Shown one piece after another: positions 1 through 9,067 of a DNA stretch of 46,981 bases. The DNA is from Candidatus Woesearchaeota archaeon (lineage in GTDB: Archaea; Nanobdellota; Nanobdellia; Woesearchaeales; GW2011-AR9), in NCBI GenBank assembly GCA_018303445.1, contig JAGVYE010000031.1, positions 1 through 46,981 on the forward strand, given 5' to 3'. Under the pieces are notes generated by a model. The model worked only from the letters and a program-made list of their open reading frames with translations. It had not been told where the DNA came from and ran no database searches. Every line of letters starts with the position of its first letter. The stretch's first letter is position 1. Made by a program: the position numbers and the translations under genes.

Positions 1-35
1 TTTTCACTTTTACAAGTATCACAAATAATAACCAT
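1..35 (-). CDS. Partial CDS, start of a possible zinc-ribbon protein
   Basis: An ATG on the minus strand at position 35 opens a frame running off the window edge. The eleven visible residues include CDTC, the kind of CxxC pair that begins a zinc ribbon. A purine-rich GAGGTG stands about 8 bases before the ATG, and a TTTAAATA element lies about 35 bases upstream, so this would be divergent from the reductase gene. Too little is visible to name it. Confidence 0.4.
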   Translation of the reverse strand, partial: MVIICDTCKSE

Positions 36-190
36 ATCCAACACCTCAAAAGAAGTAGAGCTTTCGATTATTTAAAGATGTCGTTAATTAGACAGTATCA
101 ATTTTTGGAAGAACTTAATTACCTTCAAGAGATTACTTAAAAGAGTAACACAACTTACTTCTCATCTATAATTTCCATCACAGATACCTT

Positions 191-196
191 TTTATA
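191..196 (+). promoter_or_regulatory. TATA-like box of the ribonucleotide reductase gene
   Basis: TTTATA lies 23-28 bases before the GTG start at 219 with no ribosome binding site between. This spacing puts the transcript start at or near the start codon, the leaderless arrangement common in archaea. The same pattern precedes the U32, LysRS, AAA+ and PEP-synthase-like genes. Confidence 0.55.
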
Positions 197-218
197 CCTT
201 CTTCCCTTCCAAAACAAC

Positions 219-2276
219 GTGGCAGAGCAGCAAATCCAACAAATCCAGAAAATCGTTAAAAGAGACGGTCGAGTTGTTGATTTTGATATTAATAAAATCA
301 CTGATGCTATCTTCTTAGCAGCAGAATCTGTGGGAGGAAAAGATCGCGTTTTAGCCAGGGCTTTAGCTTACGCCGTTGTCGAGGAACTATCCAAGCAGTA
401 TAAAAACAAAACTCCGACGGTAGAAAACATCCAGGATGTTGTTGAAAAAGTTCTTATCGATCGTGGCCATGCCCGAACAGCTAAGGCTTATATTCTTTAT
501 CGTCATAACAAACAAGAAGAACGCCAACGCCGCGCTTTTATTTTAGGTAAAGAGCAGGAAGGCGAAAACCTTCATTTTAGCGATGAAGCACTTAAGATTC
601 TTCGCCAGCTCTTTCTTCTGAAAGATGAGGAAGGTAATATCCTTGAAACGCCGCAGGAAATGCTTCTCCGCGTTGCTAAATATGTTGCCAGAGCTGATTC
701 TCAATATCATGCTTCTGACGAAGAAGTAAAAGAAACGGAACGAATTTTTTATACGATAATGGCCAATTTAACTTTTCTTCCTAACTCTCCTACGTTAAGC
801 AATGCAGGAACAAAGAATTCTCAGTTAAGCGCATGTTTTGTTCTTCCCATAGAAGATACGATGGAATCTATTTTTGGCACGTTACGTGATGCGGCGGTTA
901 TCCACCAGCGTGGAGGCGGAACTGGCTTTTCATTTTCTCAATTACGCCCTAAAAATGATCGTGTGAAACGGCATTCAGGTGTCGCTTCTGGTCCTGTTTC
1001 ATTCCTCAAAGTTTATGATGCAGCCCTTGATATCATCAAACAAGGTGGCATTCGCCCTGGTGCGAACATGGCCATACTTTGTGTAGACCATCCGGACATT
1101 CTACGTTTTATCGAAGTAAAGAGAGATAAAAGCTCGCTAAAGAATTTCAACATCTCGGTTAGCGTCACGGATCGTTTTATGAAAGCCGTGGAAGAAGATC
1201 GTGAGTATTTCATCAAAAATCCGCGAACTGAAAAATATACCGGCAAACTTCGTGCCCGAGATGTTTTTGCTGTGATAACGCAAAATGCCTGGAAAACCGG
1301 TGATCCTGGACTAATTTTTATTGATGAAATCAATAGGAAGAATCCTCTTAAACATCTTGGTGAAATAGAAACAACGAACCAATGTGGAGAAGTGCCCATG
1401 CTCCCATATGAAAGCTGCGCTTTAGGTTCTATCGATGTGGCTAAATTTGTTGATGAAGAGCAGAGAACAATTCATTGGGACAATTTACGTTATACTGTCC
1501 ATGCGGCCATTCACTTTCTTGATAACCTGATTGATGTTAATGTCTATCCAACAAAAGAGAGCGAGGAAATGACGAAGAAAACGCGGCGTTTTGGCTTAGG
1601 CATTATGGGCTTCGCTGATTTCTTGTTCAAATTAAAAGTAAAATACGACTCTGAAGAAGGTCTTCAAACGGCGGAAAAATTAATGAGTTTTATTAAAGAG
1701 ACGGCCTACGAAAAATCAGAACAATTGGCCGAGAAGCGTGGCGTATTCCCTGCTTGGGAAGGCTCGGATCATCATAAAGTAGGGAGAAAAATGAGAAATA
1801 GTTGTTGCCTTTCTCTCTCTCAAACAGGAACGAGAAGCATTCTTGCTAACACTTCTGCGGGATGCGAGCCTATTTTTGCTGTTACATATCAAAGAACAAT
1901 GCTAAGTAGCAGCGAATTCATCTATATCAATCCCGTCTTCGCGAAAGTCGCTAAAGAACAAAGTTTTTACACCCCTGAATTAATGAGAAAAATCTCTTTG
2001 ACGGGAAGCCTTCAATATCTTAAAGAAGTTCCTAAAGAAATTCGTGACGTTTTCGTTACCGCTCAAGACATTAGCCAGGAAGGACACATTAAAATGCAGT
2101 CTACATTGCAAAAATATGTAGACAATGCCATCTCCAAAACGATTAATCTCCCGCGCACAGCGGCAATTAAAGGTGTTGAGGAAGCATATTTGTTAGCCTG
2201 GAAACTGAAATGCAAAGGAATAACTGTTTATCGTGATGGGAGTTATGAAGACCAAGTTATTACCATTGGTGAATAA
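219..2276 (+). CDS. nrdJ: Adenosylcobalamin-dependent (class II) ribonucleotide reductase
   Basis: Reduces ribonucleotides to deoxyribonucleotides using a radical generated from adenosylcobalamin. Residues about 10-100 form an ATP-cone (KIVKRDGRVVDFDINKI). The catalytic core shows the first redox cysteine C206 (LSACFVLP), the radical-site motif N387-x-C389-x-E391, and C400 eleven residues later, the spacing of the radical cysteine and its redox partner in characterised class II enzymes. The protein ends at CKGITVYRDGS plus about 12 residues. It therefore lacks the C-terminal CxxC tail that re-reduces the active site in many class II enzymes, so another reductant may act directly. The start is GTG, placed by the TATA-like box. 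The cobalamin adenosyltransferase gene follows after 6 bases, almost certainly in one operon. Confidence 0.95.
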   Translation: MAEQQIQQIQKIVKRDGRVVDFDINKITDAIFLAAESVGGKDRVLARALAYAVVEELSKQYKNKTPTVENIQDVVEKVLIDRGHARTAKAYILYRHNKQEERQRRAFILGKEQEGENLHFSDEALKILRQLFLLKDEEGNILETPQEMLLRVAKYVARADSQYHASDEEVKETERIFYTIMANLTFLPNSPTLSNAGTKNSQLSACFVLPIEDTMESIFGTLRDAAVIHQRGGGTGFSFSQLRPKNDRVKRHSGVASGPVSFLKVYDAALDIIKQGGIRPGANMAILCVDHPDILRFIEVKRDKSSLKNFNISVSVTDRFMKAVEEDREYFIKNPRTEKYTGKLRARDVFAVITQNAWKTGDPGLIFIDEINRKNPLKHLGEIETTNQCGEVPMLPYESCALGSIDVAKFVDEEQRTIHWDNLRYTVHAAIHFLDNLIDVNVYPTKESEEMTKKTRRFGLGIMGFADFLFKLKVKYDSEEGLQTAEKLMSFIKETAYEKSEQLAEKRGVFPAWEGSDHHKVGRKMRNSCCLSLSQTGTRSILANTSAGCEPIFAVTYQRTMLSSSEFIYINPVFAKVAKEQSFYTPELMRKISLTGSLQYLKEVPKEIRDVFVTAQDISQEGHIKMQSTLQKYVDNAISKTINLPRTAAIKGVEEAYLLAWKLKCKGITVYRDGSYEDQVITIGE

Positions 2277-2282
2277 GTCCTC

Positions 2283-2861
2283 ATGGCTATTTATACAAAA
2301 ATAGGTGATAAAGGGAAAACAACTTTTTTTGGTTGCGGACTAGTTGATAAAGACGATCCCCGCATTGAAGCCTTTGGCGCCTTGGATGAATTAAACTCAG
2401 TTATTGGCGTAACCTTATGTTTTATTGATGATATTAGATTACAGGAAATAATGAAGAAAGTGCAGAATGATCTTTTTCAAGTCGGCGCTGATTTAGCCGG
2501 AAGCGCCATGAAGGAAAATCACCTTCCCAGGATTACCGAAGACCATGTAAAAGAACTTGAAAAAGCGATAGACGAGCTGGAAATGCAGCTAGGACTTCCT
2601 CACAAATTTATCCTTCCAGGAGGGACAAAAGAAAGTGCCTTTCTTCATCTTTGTCGGGCTGTGACCAGAAAAGCAGAGCGAACGTTGGTGAATGCCGCTA
2701 AGATTCTTCCTCAGAATCAATATCTTCTTCAGTATATCAATCGTTTAAGTGATTTCCTGTACGTTCTAGCACGACAGGCCAATAAAGAAGTTGATCTGAA
2801 AGAACAACAGCCAATGTATAAATATTTTAACGAAAGCAATAAACAACAGATAAATCTTTAA
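2283..2861 (+). CDS. pduO: PduO-type ATP:cob(I)alamin adenosyltransferase
   Basis: Transfers the adenosyl group of ATP to cob(I)alamin, making the cofactor needed by the reductase just upstream. Family motifs appear in order: KIGDKGKTTFFG near the N-terminus (ATP site), DPRIEAFGALDELNS, FILPGG followed by LHLCRAVTRKAER, and RLSDFLYVLAR near the C-terminus. At 192 residues it has the normal family length. It begins 6 bases after the reductase stop with no clear ribosome binding site, which suggests translational coupling. No corrinoid synthesis or uptake genes are visible nearby, so the corrinoid may be salvaged; that is inference. Confidence 0.93.
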   Translation: MAIYTKIGDKGKTTFFGCGLVDKDDPRIEAFGALDELNSVIGVTLCFIDDIRLQEIMKKVQNDLFQVGADLAGSAMKENHLPRITEDHVKELEKAIDELEMQLGLPHKFILPGGTKESAFLHLCRAVTRKAERTLVNAAKILPQNQYLLQYINRLSDFLYVLARQANKEVDLKEQQPMYKYFNESNKQQINL

Positions 2862-2901
2862 ATAGAATGGAAAGTTTGTATTTTAAAATGAGGTGGTTTT
2901 G

Positions 2902-3483
2902 ATGGCTGATTTAAAATCTCGAATAGGAAAACTTCCTAAACAGCTCGATGAAACAATAGAATGGAGCAGCTCTATTTTCTCTTATCTTCGTGCTACAATT
3001 CAAGAACTTAAAAAATTAAGTCTTAATTCTGCTGATAAAGGGCTTTATAACAGTGCTCGAAGCCAGCTTCGTTACGCACTTCGTTCACAACGTCGTATGT
3101 TACGCCATTACAATGAAATGAAGGAAACTTTCACTGCCTTACAAAAAGAGGAACGTCTTCCCATGAGAAAAAATCTAACTCTCATTGAAATTCAAACCGC
3201 ACTTAAACCGCACGAAGCTGAGTTATTTGGGGAGCTATCTTTCTTTACAGGTGAAATGAACGATAAATTGAGAGATGTAGGGATTCAAGTTGACTTATAT
3301 AAAAAAGGAAAAACAACCCAAGCTCTCGTCAGAGAGTCCATAGGAGATTTTATCAGCGAACTTGAAAATCTGATGTCGAAAAAGGTTTCTGGGGGAAATG
3401 TTGGTTTAGTACCTTTCATGGCCATTCTTAAAGAAAAATTAAAACCTTGGATTAATGACTTAGTAATGCTTGCCGCCGCTTAA
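2902..3483 (+). CDS. Hypothetical helical protein
   Basis: I do not recognise this family. The ORF track begins at a GTG at 2893, but the ATG at 2902 (MADLKSRIGK) is preceded at good spacing by GAGGTGG and is the better start, giving about 193 residues. The sequence is rich in Lys, Arg, Leu and Glu and looks wholly helical, with basic stretches such as SQLRYALRSQRRMLRHYNEM. That would suit binding to nucleic acid or ribosomes, but this is only a guess. There is no signal peptide or membrane segment. It follows the reductase operon by 40 bases with its own AT-rich upstream region, and its stop codon overlaps that of the convergent PRPP synthetase gene. Confidence 0.7.
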   Translation: MADLKSRIGKLPKQLDETIEWSSSIFSYLRATIQELKKLSLNSADKGLYNSARSQLRYALRSQRRMLRHYNEMKETFTALQKEERLPMRKNLTLIEIQTALKPHEAELFGELSFFTGEMNDKLRDVGIQVDLYKKGKTTQALVRESIGDFISELENLMSKKVSGGNVGLVPFMAILKEKLKPWINDLVMLAAA

Positions 3484-4364
3484 TTCTTCTTTTCTTTTTT
3501 CAATTCTTCAAATAGCAAAGGAGTCACATCAATCTCATTCGTAGGATGCTCAATACAGTTAGTCGTAACTATTTTTGTAATTCCAGATTTATACAATTTC
3601 TGCACTCCATCGACAAATAAACCATGAATACCAATAGCGGTAATCGTTTTAGCCCCCAAACTCTTGGCTTTTTTTGCCGCCGCGGCCATAGTATTTCCTG
3701 TTGAAATAATATCATCAATTAAAACACAATTCCTTCCTTGTAATGGCACGGCTTTGATGATCTTAACTTTTACCTTTCGTGAAGAAAAACGTGTCTTTTC
3801 CAAACAACTTGCCTCTGCACCAATTCTTCCTGCCACTTCCTCAGCCCACTGGTAAGACTCCCAATCAGGCCCGATGATAACGGGATGCTTAATTTTCTTT
3901 TTAATATATTCCGCAATTAGCGGATTTGCCGTCAAAGCCTTTCCCGAAACCTGAAAAACATCTCGTAATGATTTATACCTATGCAAATGAGGATCAATCG
4001 TGATAATATTATCAATACACACACTCAAGTGCTTTCCCATAATCTTTGAGTTTATGGCCTCTCCTGGATTAAAACGCTTATCTTGTCTCATAAACGCAAG
4101 ATAAGGAGCTACAACAATTATTTTTTTTGCACCTAAATCTCGTGCTGTCTCCGCGGCCATGATAGTGTTAAACAATGAAGCATTGGGATGAGGTTGAAAA
4201 GACTGTACAAGTACTGTTTTTTTCCCTTTGACATCAACATTAAATTTTAGGTAAAAATCTCCATCGGGAAAGGAAGAAAGTATTAACGGTGAGTAAGTAG
4301 CGTGAAGTTTTTTTGCCAAAACTTTCGCAATCTTCACAGAATTTCCACAGGTTGTAATAATCAT
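3480..4364 (-). CDS. prs: Ribose-phosphate pyrophosphokinase (PRPP synthetase)
   Basis: Makes phosphoribosyl pyrophosphate from ribose 5-phosphate and ATP, feeding nucleotide and histidine synthesis. The 294-residue length is that of the shorter archaeal forms. Visible motifs are the flexible-loop and metal-binding region DPHLHRYKSL, the GPDWESYQWAEEVA segment, the PRPP-binding loop VLIDDIISTGNTM, and the C-terminal TTNCIEHP. The ATG at 4364 is the natural start, and the intact N-terminal strand-loop (TTCGNSVKIAKVLAKKL) supports it. It is convergent with the preceding hypothetical gene, overlapping by a few bases. Its job fits the nucleotide metabolism genes just upstream. Confidence 0.93.
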   Translation of the reverse strand: MIITTCGNSVKIAKVLAKKLHATYSPLILSSFPDGDFYLKFNVDVKGKKTVLVQSFQPHPNASLFNTIMAAETARDLGAKKIIVVAPYLAFMRQDKRFNPGEAINSKIMGKHLSVCIDNIITIDPHLHRYKSLRDVFQVSGKALTANPLIAEYIKKKIKHPVIIGPDWESYQWAEEVAGRIGAEASCLEKTRFSSRKVKVKIIKAVPLQGRNCVLIDDIISTGNTMAAAAKKAKSLGAKTITAIGIHGLFVDGVQKLYKSGITKIVTTNCIEHPTNEIDVTPLLFEELKKEKKN

Positions 4365-4513
4365 TCTTTACCTCTTTGCTTTTAGAAAGATTATGTTGTA
4401 TATAAAAGTAACGAGTACATCGGCATAGAACACCCTTTCGTGCTTTTATTCAATCTTTTTTCATCTAAAAATCTCAAGAAAGCTTTTAAACATTCTTTAG
4501 TAATATCATACAC

Positions 4514-5839
4514 ATGAAAAAAGTAGAATTATTGTCCCCTGCTGGAGATTGGGAAACATTAGCTGCGGCGATAGAAGCTGGTGCCGATTCTGTGTATTTT
4601 GGAATTAAATGGATTAATATGAGAGCTTCTTCAGCGAGAAACTTTGATATCTCTGAATTAAAGAAAATTATGGAAAAACTGCACTCTCATCATGTTAAAG
4701 GCTGTTTAACTCTTAATACGGTTATTTACGATCATGAAATCGAAAGAGTTAAAAAGATTTTACACGAAGCTAAAAAGGCTAAAGTCGATGCCATTATTGC
4801 CACTGATCTAACAGTTATACAACTCTGCCACGAGAAAAATCTCGAAGTTCATGTGAGTACCCAGCTTTCTGTTGCCAATTATGAAGCGGTAAAATTTTTC
4901 TCCCAATTTTCGTCTAGAATAGTTTTAGCGAGAGAATGCACTTTAGAGCAAATTAAAGAAATAAAACGAAAAATAATTGAAAATAACCTTAATTTTAAAG
5001 GCAAACAAATAGAGTTAGAAACTTTTGTTCATGGGTCTTTATGCGTCGCTTATTCCGGACGATGTTTTATGAGCCAGCATCATAATCGGCTTTCTGCAAA
5101 CCGTGGACAGTGTTTGCAGGAATGCCGCAGGCAGTACAAACTTACCGACATCAGTGATCCACGGAGAGAATTTATTGTTGATCACAATTATATGATGTCC
5201 CCAAAAGATTTGTGCGCTCTGCCAATATTAGACCAATTAATTGATGTGGGAATTGATGTCTTTAAGATTGAGGGTCGAGCTAAAGGTCCAGACTACGTTT
5301 ATGTGACAACAACGGCGTATCGGGAAGCTCTTTGTTTAATTGAAGAAGGAAAATTTACACCGAAGAAGGCTTTCCAGTTAGTAAAAAATCTTGAGGCGGT
5401 CTTTAACAGAGGATTTACCGATAATTTTTATTTAGGAACGCCAACAAATAATTCCTGGACTACTTTGTATGGTTCCGGAGCTACAGAACAGAAAGTGAGA
5501 GTGGGTAAAGTTACTAACTATTTCCCTCAAGCCGAGATTGTTTCTGTACGTATTGAAGAAAATGAATTGAAAGAAGGCGAGGAGGCCTGTTTTATTGGAC
5601 CTACAACAGGATATTACAGAGTTAAAGTTGCTGGTTTGAGAATGAACAATCAACCGGTGAAGATGGCCGGACTAAAATCTGAAGTTTCTTTCAAAGTAGA
5701 TAAGAAATTAAGAACATCCGACGTTGCTTATGTGATACGTCGACGAGATCCTGAAAAAGAAAGATACACCAAACAGTATGAAAGTATTGGAGTACATAAG
5801 CCTTTTAAGAACAGTAAAAACAAGAAGGGAATAATATAG
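4514..5839 (+). CDS. Peptidase U32 family protein (probable RNA hydroxylation factor)
   Basis: The U32 signature is intact: LETFVHGSLCVAYSGRCFMS, then ANRGQCLQECRRQYKL, holding the four cysteines that ligate a cluster in this family. The N-terminal LLSPAGDWETLAAAIEAGADSVYFG begins the TIM-barrel-like half, and IEGRAKGPDYVYVTTTAYREAL follows the cysteines. Bacterial relatives of this size, TrhP (YegQ) and RlhA, act in hydroxylation of tRNA uridine-34 or 23S rRNA, so RNA modification is likelier than proteolysis. Which RNA is the target here cannot be read from the sequence. A TTTTAAA box 24-30 bases before the ATG indicates a leaderless single gene. The stop is TAG. Confidence 0.88.
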   Translation: MKKVELLSPAGDWETLAAAIEAGADSVYFGIKWINMRASSARNFDISELKKIMEKLHSHHVKGCLTLNTVIYDHEIERVKKILHEAKKAKVDAIIATDLTVIQLCHEKNLEVHVSTQLSVANYEAVKFFSQFSSRIVLARECTLEQIKEIKRKIIENNLNFKGKQIELETFVHGSLCVAYSGRCFMSQHHNRLSANRGQCLQECRRQYKLTDISDPRREFIVDHNYMMSPKDLCALPILDQLIDVGIDVFKIEGRAKGPDYVYVTTTAYREALCLIEEGKFTPKKAFQLVKNLEAVFNRGFTDNFYLGTPTNNSWTTLYGSGATEQKVRVGKVTNYFPQAEIVSVRIEENELKEGEEACFIGPTTGYYRVKVAGLRMNNQPVKMAGLKSEVSFKVDKKLRTSDVAYVIRRRDPEKERYTKQYESIGVHKPFKNSKNKKGII

Positions 5840-5870
5840 GAGGGTCACCTTTGTGTTGGTGCGAACATCA

Positions 5871-6524
5871 TTAACTTTTTTGCTTAAGTTTCTTGGCAAA
5901 AGAGAAATGAACCACAATTTCTTTACCTAATGGTATTAAAGCGATAGCCACAACCGCGAGAATCAGAACCCAAAAATGATTTTGTACCCAGGGAATCTTT
6001 CCAAGAAAAAAACCACCCCAGATAAATACACCTGACCACAAGATAACTCCCAGAACATTATAAACCAAAAAAAAGCGATAGGGCATTTTCGCCATGGCCG
6101 CCACGGATGGAGCAAATATTCTCAGAAGAGGAATGAAGCGCGCCATAAGGATCATTTTCACACCTAATTTGTCATAGAAAATCCGTGTGCGCGTCAAGTG
6201 TTCTTTATGAAAAAACAAAGACGGACCCTTTTTGAACAGAACGCCGCCGACGAATTTGCCAACATGATAATTAACGGCATCTCCAATAATTGCGGCCGTA
6301 AAAATAAACAAAAACAGAAGATCCACTCGAAATGAACCAGCAGCAGCCAACGCCCCCGCCGTGAATAATAAACTGTCGCCAGGCAGAAAGGGAGCCATCA
6401 TCAACCCAGTTTCAAGAAAAATTATGAGGAATAATAAGGCGTAGGCAATCAATGAGTATTCCAGGACAGTGTTTTTTAAAAATACATCTAGCGGAAACAC
6501 GGCGTCCATGAATTGAAAGAACAT
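5871..6524 (-). CDS. DedA/VTT family membrane protein
   Basis: An integral membrane protein of 217 residues with the DedA (SNARE-associated/VTT) layout. FLETGLMMAPFLPGDSLLFTAGALAAAG carries the family E-x-PFLPG-D motif in the first re-entrant half. FIPLLRIFAPSVAAMAKMPYRFFLVYNVLGVILWSGVFIWGGFFLG carries the second half with its conserved Arg and Trp. Several further hydrophobic helices follow before a Lys-rich cytoplasmic tail. Family members take part in lipid carrier recycling (undecaprenyl phosphate or phosphatidylethanolamine flipping in bacteria) and membrane homeostasis; an equivalent archaeal role, perhaps with dolichyl phosphate, is inference. It stands alone, convergent with the U32 gene. 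Confidence 0.9.
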   Translation of the reverse strand: MFFQFMDAVFPLDVFLKNTVLEYSLIAYALLFLIIFLETGLMMAPFLPGDSLLFTAGALAAAGSFRVDLLFLFIFTAAIIGDAVNYHVGKFVGGVLFKKGPSLFFHKEHLTRTRIFYDKLGVKMILMARFIPLLRIFAPSVAAMAKMPYRFFLVYNVLGVILWSGVFIWGGFFLGKIPWVQNHFWVLILAVVAIALIPLGKEIVVHFSFAKKLKQKS

Positions 6525-6722
6525 TCTGGAATGGAATGTGAGACGGCTTAATAAGAGTTTTGGCTGGCATTTCTCACAGAGCAGGCTGAGGAAAACAACT
6601 GTTAATAGGTTTATGGAAATAAAGTAGTTTTACAGTTTTGAAGAATTACGGAACATCAAAAGGCAATCTTCAAAAGTAAAATTCTAGAAATATTTAAATA
6701 ATCCTTCCATAGCCACTCTTTC

Positions 6723-8639
6723 ATGTCTAAACTTTCGCATCTCGATGAAAACAAACTCCGAAAATTAGAAGAAATTAAAACTGCGGAAATTGATCCTTAT
6801 CCCTATAACTTTGATCAAACTCATCAAGCCAGAGAAATCAATGAAAAGTATGCAAAGCTAAAGAATGAACAGCATACCAGAGATCACGCTTCTGTTGCCG
6901 GAAGAATCATCCTTAAACGAGTCATGGGCAAAGCAAGTTTCTTCCAGATCCAGGATCAATCAGGAAAGCTTCAAATTTATTTGACACAAGATGATTTAGG
7001 CGAAAAACAATATCATCTCTTCGCTAAAAAGACGGATACGGGAGACATCATTGGCGTTAAAGGCACTATTTTTAAAACACGGATGGGGGAGGTTACAGTT
7101 AAGGCTTCTGCAATTCAGTTTCTCGCAAAATCACTGATTATCATGCCGGAAAAGTTTCATGGCTTAAAAGATGAAGAGTTACGATATCGTCAGCGCTATG
7201 TTGATTTGATTGTTAACCCGGAAGTAAAAGACGTTTTCATTAAAAAGGCTAAAATTTACCGCGCCATTCGCGAATTTCTTCATCATCGTGGATTTATTGA
7301 AGTTCAAACCCCTATTTTGCAAACTGAGTATGGGGGAGCAAATGCCCGTCCTTTTCTTACGAAGATTAATGCCTGGGACATGAAAATGTATCTTCGCATT
7401 GCCTACGAGCTTCATTTAAAACGTCTTATTGTTGGCGGCTTTGAAAAAATCTTTGATCTCAGCTCCTGCTTCCGCAATGAGGATGCTGATAGAACTCACA
7501 ACCCGGAATTTGCCATGATGGAGATCCAATGGGCCTATGCAGATTATAATAATGCGATGAAGCTCACTGAAGAATTATGGGAGTCTGTCGCAAAGACCGT
7601 TCTTGGTACGACAATTATTGGATATCAAGGCAAGAAGATTGACTTGAAAGCTCCCTGGAAGCGTCTCACGATGAAAGATGCTCTGAAAACCCTGGCGAAG
7701 ATTGATGTTGATAAATTGTCGACAGAAGAATTGTATAATCTCATCCGCAACTATAACATTGAATATGAAGGTGATATTATTAGAGGGACAATGATTTTCC
7801 GCCTTTTTGAAGAATTGTGCGAAGATAAACTTATCCAACCCACCCATATCATTGATCATCCTAAAGAATCATGTCCTTTAGCTAAACCGCATCGGAAAAA
7901 TCCAGAATTGATCGAGCGTGTCGAGCCTTTTATTAATGGTTTAGAAGTAGGTAATTGTTATTCTGAATTAACAGACCCATTTTTACAACGAAAATTGCTG
8001 GAAGAACAAGCCGCTCGAAGAAGAGGCGGGGATCAAGAAGCCCATCCTCTGGATGAAGATTATCTTCGCGCTCTAGAATTTGGGCTGCCTCCAAATACCG
8101 GCATAGGAATAGGTGTGGATCGCATGGTCCTGCTTTTGACAGGACAAGAATCTATCCGTGATGTTATTCTTTTTCCCACCATGAAACCAAAAGATATCGA
8201 GGAAGTGGGAAAGGAAAAAGAAACCAAATTTGCAGTCGTTATTCTTAACTCAGGGGCGAAGCTTAAAAAATGGCAGGAACTCAATACTGTCGCTCATCTC
8301 AATGCCGCGTTTGCAGCTCGTAAGGGTCATCAACTTTTTCTTCAAGATACGGTTGCGACAAAGGATAAAAAAGAAATAAATCTCAATATTCAAAATACGA
8401 TTATGATTAAGCAAGCCGCCTCGAATCAAGAACTTCTTACCCTTGCAAAAGAAGCAAAAGAACTTAACCTTGATGTAGCTGAATTCACGCGAGAAATGAT
8501 GGAAACGTCTGATGACAAGAAAGTTGCCGATATCACAAAAACAAAGAATCTGAAAGAAATAGATTTTCTGGGGATATTAGTTTTTGGAGAAAGATCGTTA
8601 GTGAATAAATTAACAAGGAAGTTTGGGTTGTACAGTTGA
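6723..8639 (+). CDS. lysS: Class II lysyl-tRNA synthetase with C-terminal DUF2000-like domain
   Basis: Charges tRNA-Lys. Residues about 55-150 are the OB-fold anticodon-binding domain (ASVAGRIILKRVMGKASFFQIQD). The class II core contains RNEDADRTHNPEFAMMEIQWAYADY (motif 2) and GIGIGVDRMVLLLTG at about 459-473 (motif 3). Ordinary LysRS would end soon after DVILFPTMKP. Here about 138 more residues follow from KFAVVILNSGAKLKKWQELNTVAHL to the end. These resemble the DUF2000/peptidyl-tRNA-hydrolase-2-like fold, with its N-A-H-L helix and a central MIKQAASNQEL segment. A TTTAAATA box 23-30 bases before the ATG marks a leaderless transcript. Many archaea use a class I LysRS instead, and a shortened class I-like protein is encoded at 16518-17741. 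Confidence 0.94.
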   Translation: MSKLSHLDENKLRKLEEIKTAEIDPYPYNFDQTHQAREINEKYAKLKNEQHTRDHASVAGRIILKRVMGKASFFQIQDQSGKLQIYLTQDDLGEKQYHLFAKKTDTGDIIGVKGTIFKTRMGEVTVKASAIQFLAKSLIIMPEKFHGLKDEELRYRQRYVDLIVNPEVKDVFIKKAKIYRAIREFLHHRGFIEVQTPILQTEYGGANARPFLTKINAWDMKMYLRIAYELHLKRLIVGGFEKIFDLSSCFRNEDADRTHNPEFAMMEIQWAYADYNNAMKLTEELWESVAKTVLGTTIIGYQGKKIDLKAPWKRLTMKDALKTLAKIDVDKLSTEELYNLIRNYNIEYEGDIIRGTMIFRLFEELCEDKLIQPTHIIDHPKESCPLAKPHRKNPELIERVEPFINGLEVGNCYSELTDPFLQRKLLEEQAARRRGGDQEAHPLDEDYLRALEFGLPPNTGIGIGVDRMVLLLTGQESIRDVILFPTMKPKDIEEVGKEKETKFAVVILNSGAKLKKWQELNTVAHLNAAFAARKGHQLFLQDTVATKDKKEINLNIQNTIMIKQAASNQELLTLAKEAKELNLDVAEFTREMMETSDDKKVADITKTKNLKEIDFLGILVFGERSLVNKLTRKFGLYS

Positions 8640-8671
8640 TATTTAGAAATAAGAATTTCGTCTAGATAAAC

Positions 8672-8944
8672 ATGATAAAATTTAAATTCGGTCATCTTTT
8701 AAGAAGCTTAAAACACATGTTTTGGGATTTACCTGATAAAAATAAACTCGAACAAAGTTTGTTTAAAGAACAAATCAAAATTTATTATAATTTCACTAGT
8801 TCGGCATTCTATGGATTTCTTGCAGTTTTTATAGCTTTTTTCCTTGATCAAAATTATTTACTGTCTTTGGTTATAGGAATTCCAACATCTCTTCTTTTTA
8901 TAAGACTTTTATTTCTTTTTGGTAGAAATTTAGCTTCAGATTAA
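8672..8944 (+). CDS. Small membrane protein with two transmembrane helices
   Basis: Unrecognised 90-residue protein. A basic amphipathic N-terminus of about 45 residues is followed by two hydrophobic stretches, SSAFYGFLAVFIAFFL and YLLSLVIGIPTSLLFIRLLFLFG, separated by a short turn (DQNY), so a hairpin in the membrane is expected. The gene starts 32 bases after the LysRS stop on the same strand with no strong ribosome binding site, so readthrough from LysRS is possible. Nothing ties it to a function. Confidence 0.55.
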   Translation: MIKFKFGHLLRSLKHMFWDLPDKNKLEQSLFKEQIKIYYNFTSSAFYGFLAVFIAFFLDQNYLLSLVIGIPTSLLFIRLLFLFGRNLASD

Positions 8945-8999
8945 CTTTAATCTTAAAGAAATATTTACTTCTCAAAATAAAAAAGTGTGGGCGACAGGA

Positions 9000-9035
9000 C
9001 TTTCGTGTTGTTACACTCGCCTAGTGTAACTGGCA
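9000..9035 (-). other. tRNA-Leu intron 3, T loop (position 59/60), 36 nt
   Basis: The T stem GCAGG is followed directly by TTCG, which pairs with CGAA just before the 3' splice site. The 3-base bulges AA^T and AG^T flank this 4-bp helix, a textbook bulge-helix-bulge. The intron interior carries the perfect hairpin GTTACACT/AGTGTAAC. Removal gives the consensus T loop TTCGAAT. Confidence 0.82.
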
Positions 9036-9067
9036 TTCGAACCTGCGAAGGCACTAAGCCAATGGGT

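Noticed and set aside
1013-1399. 128-residue minus-strand ORF inside nrdJ.
   Set aside because: It is a shadow of a strongly conserved coding frame, as are the other antisense ORFs in the track over srp54, the helicase and the CaCA gene.
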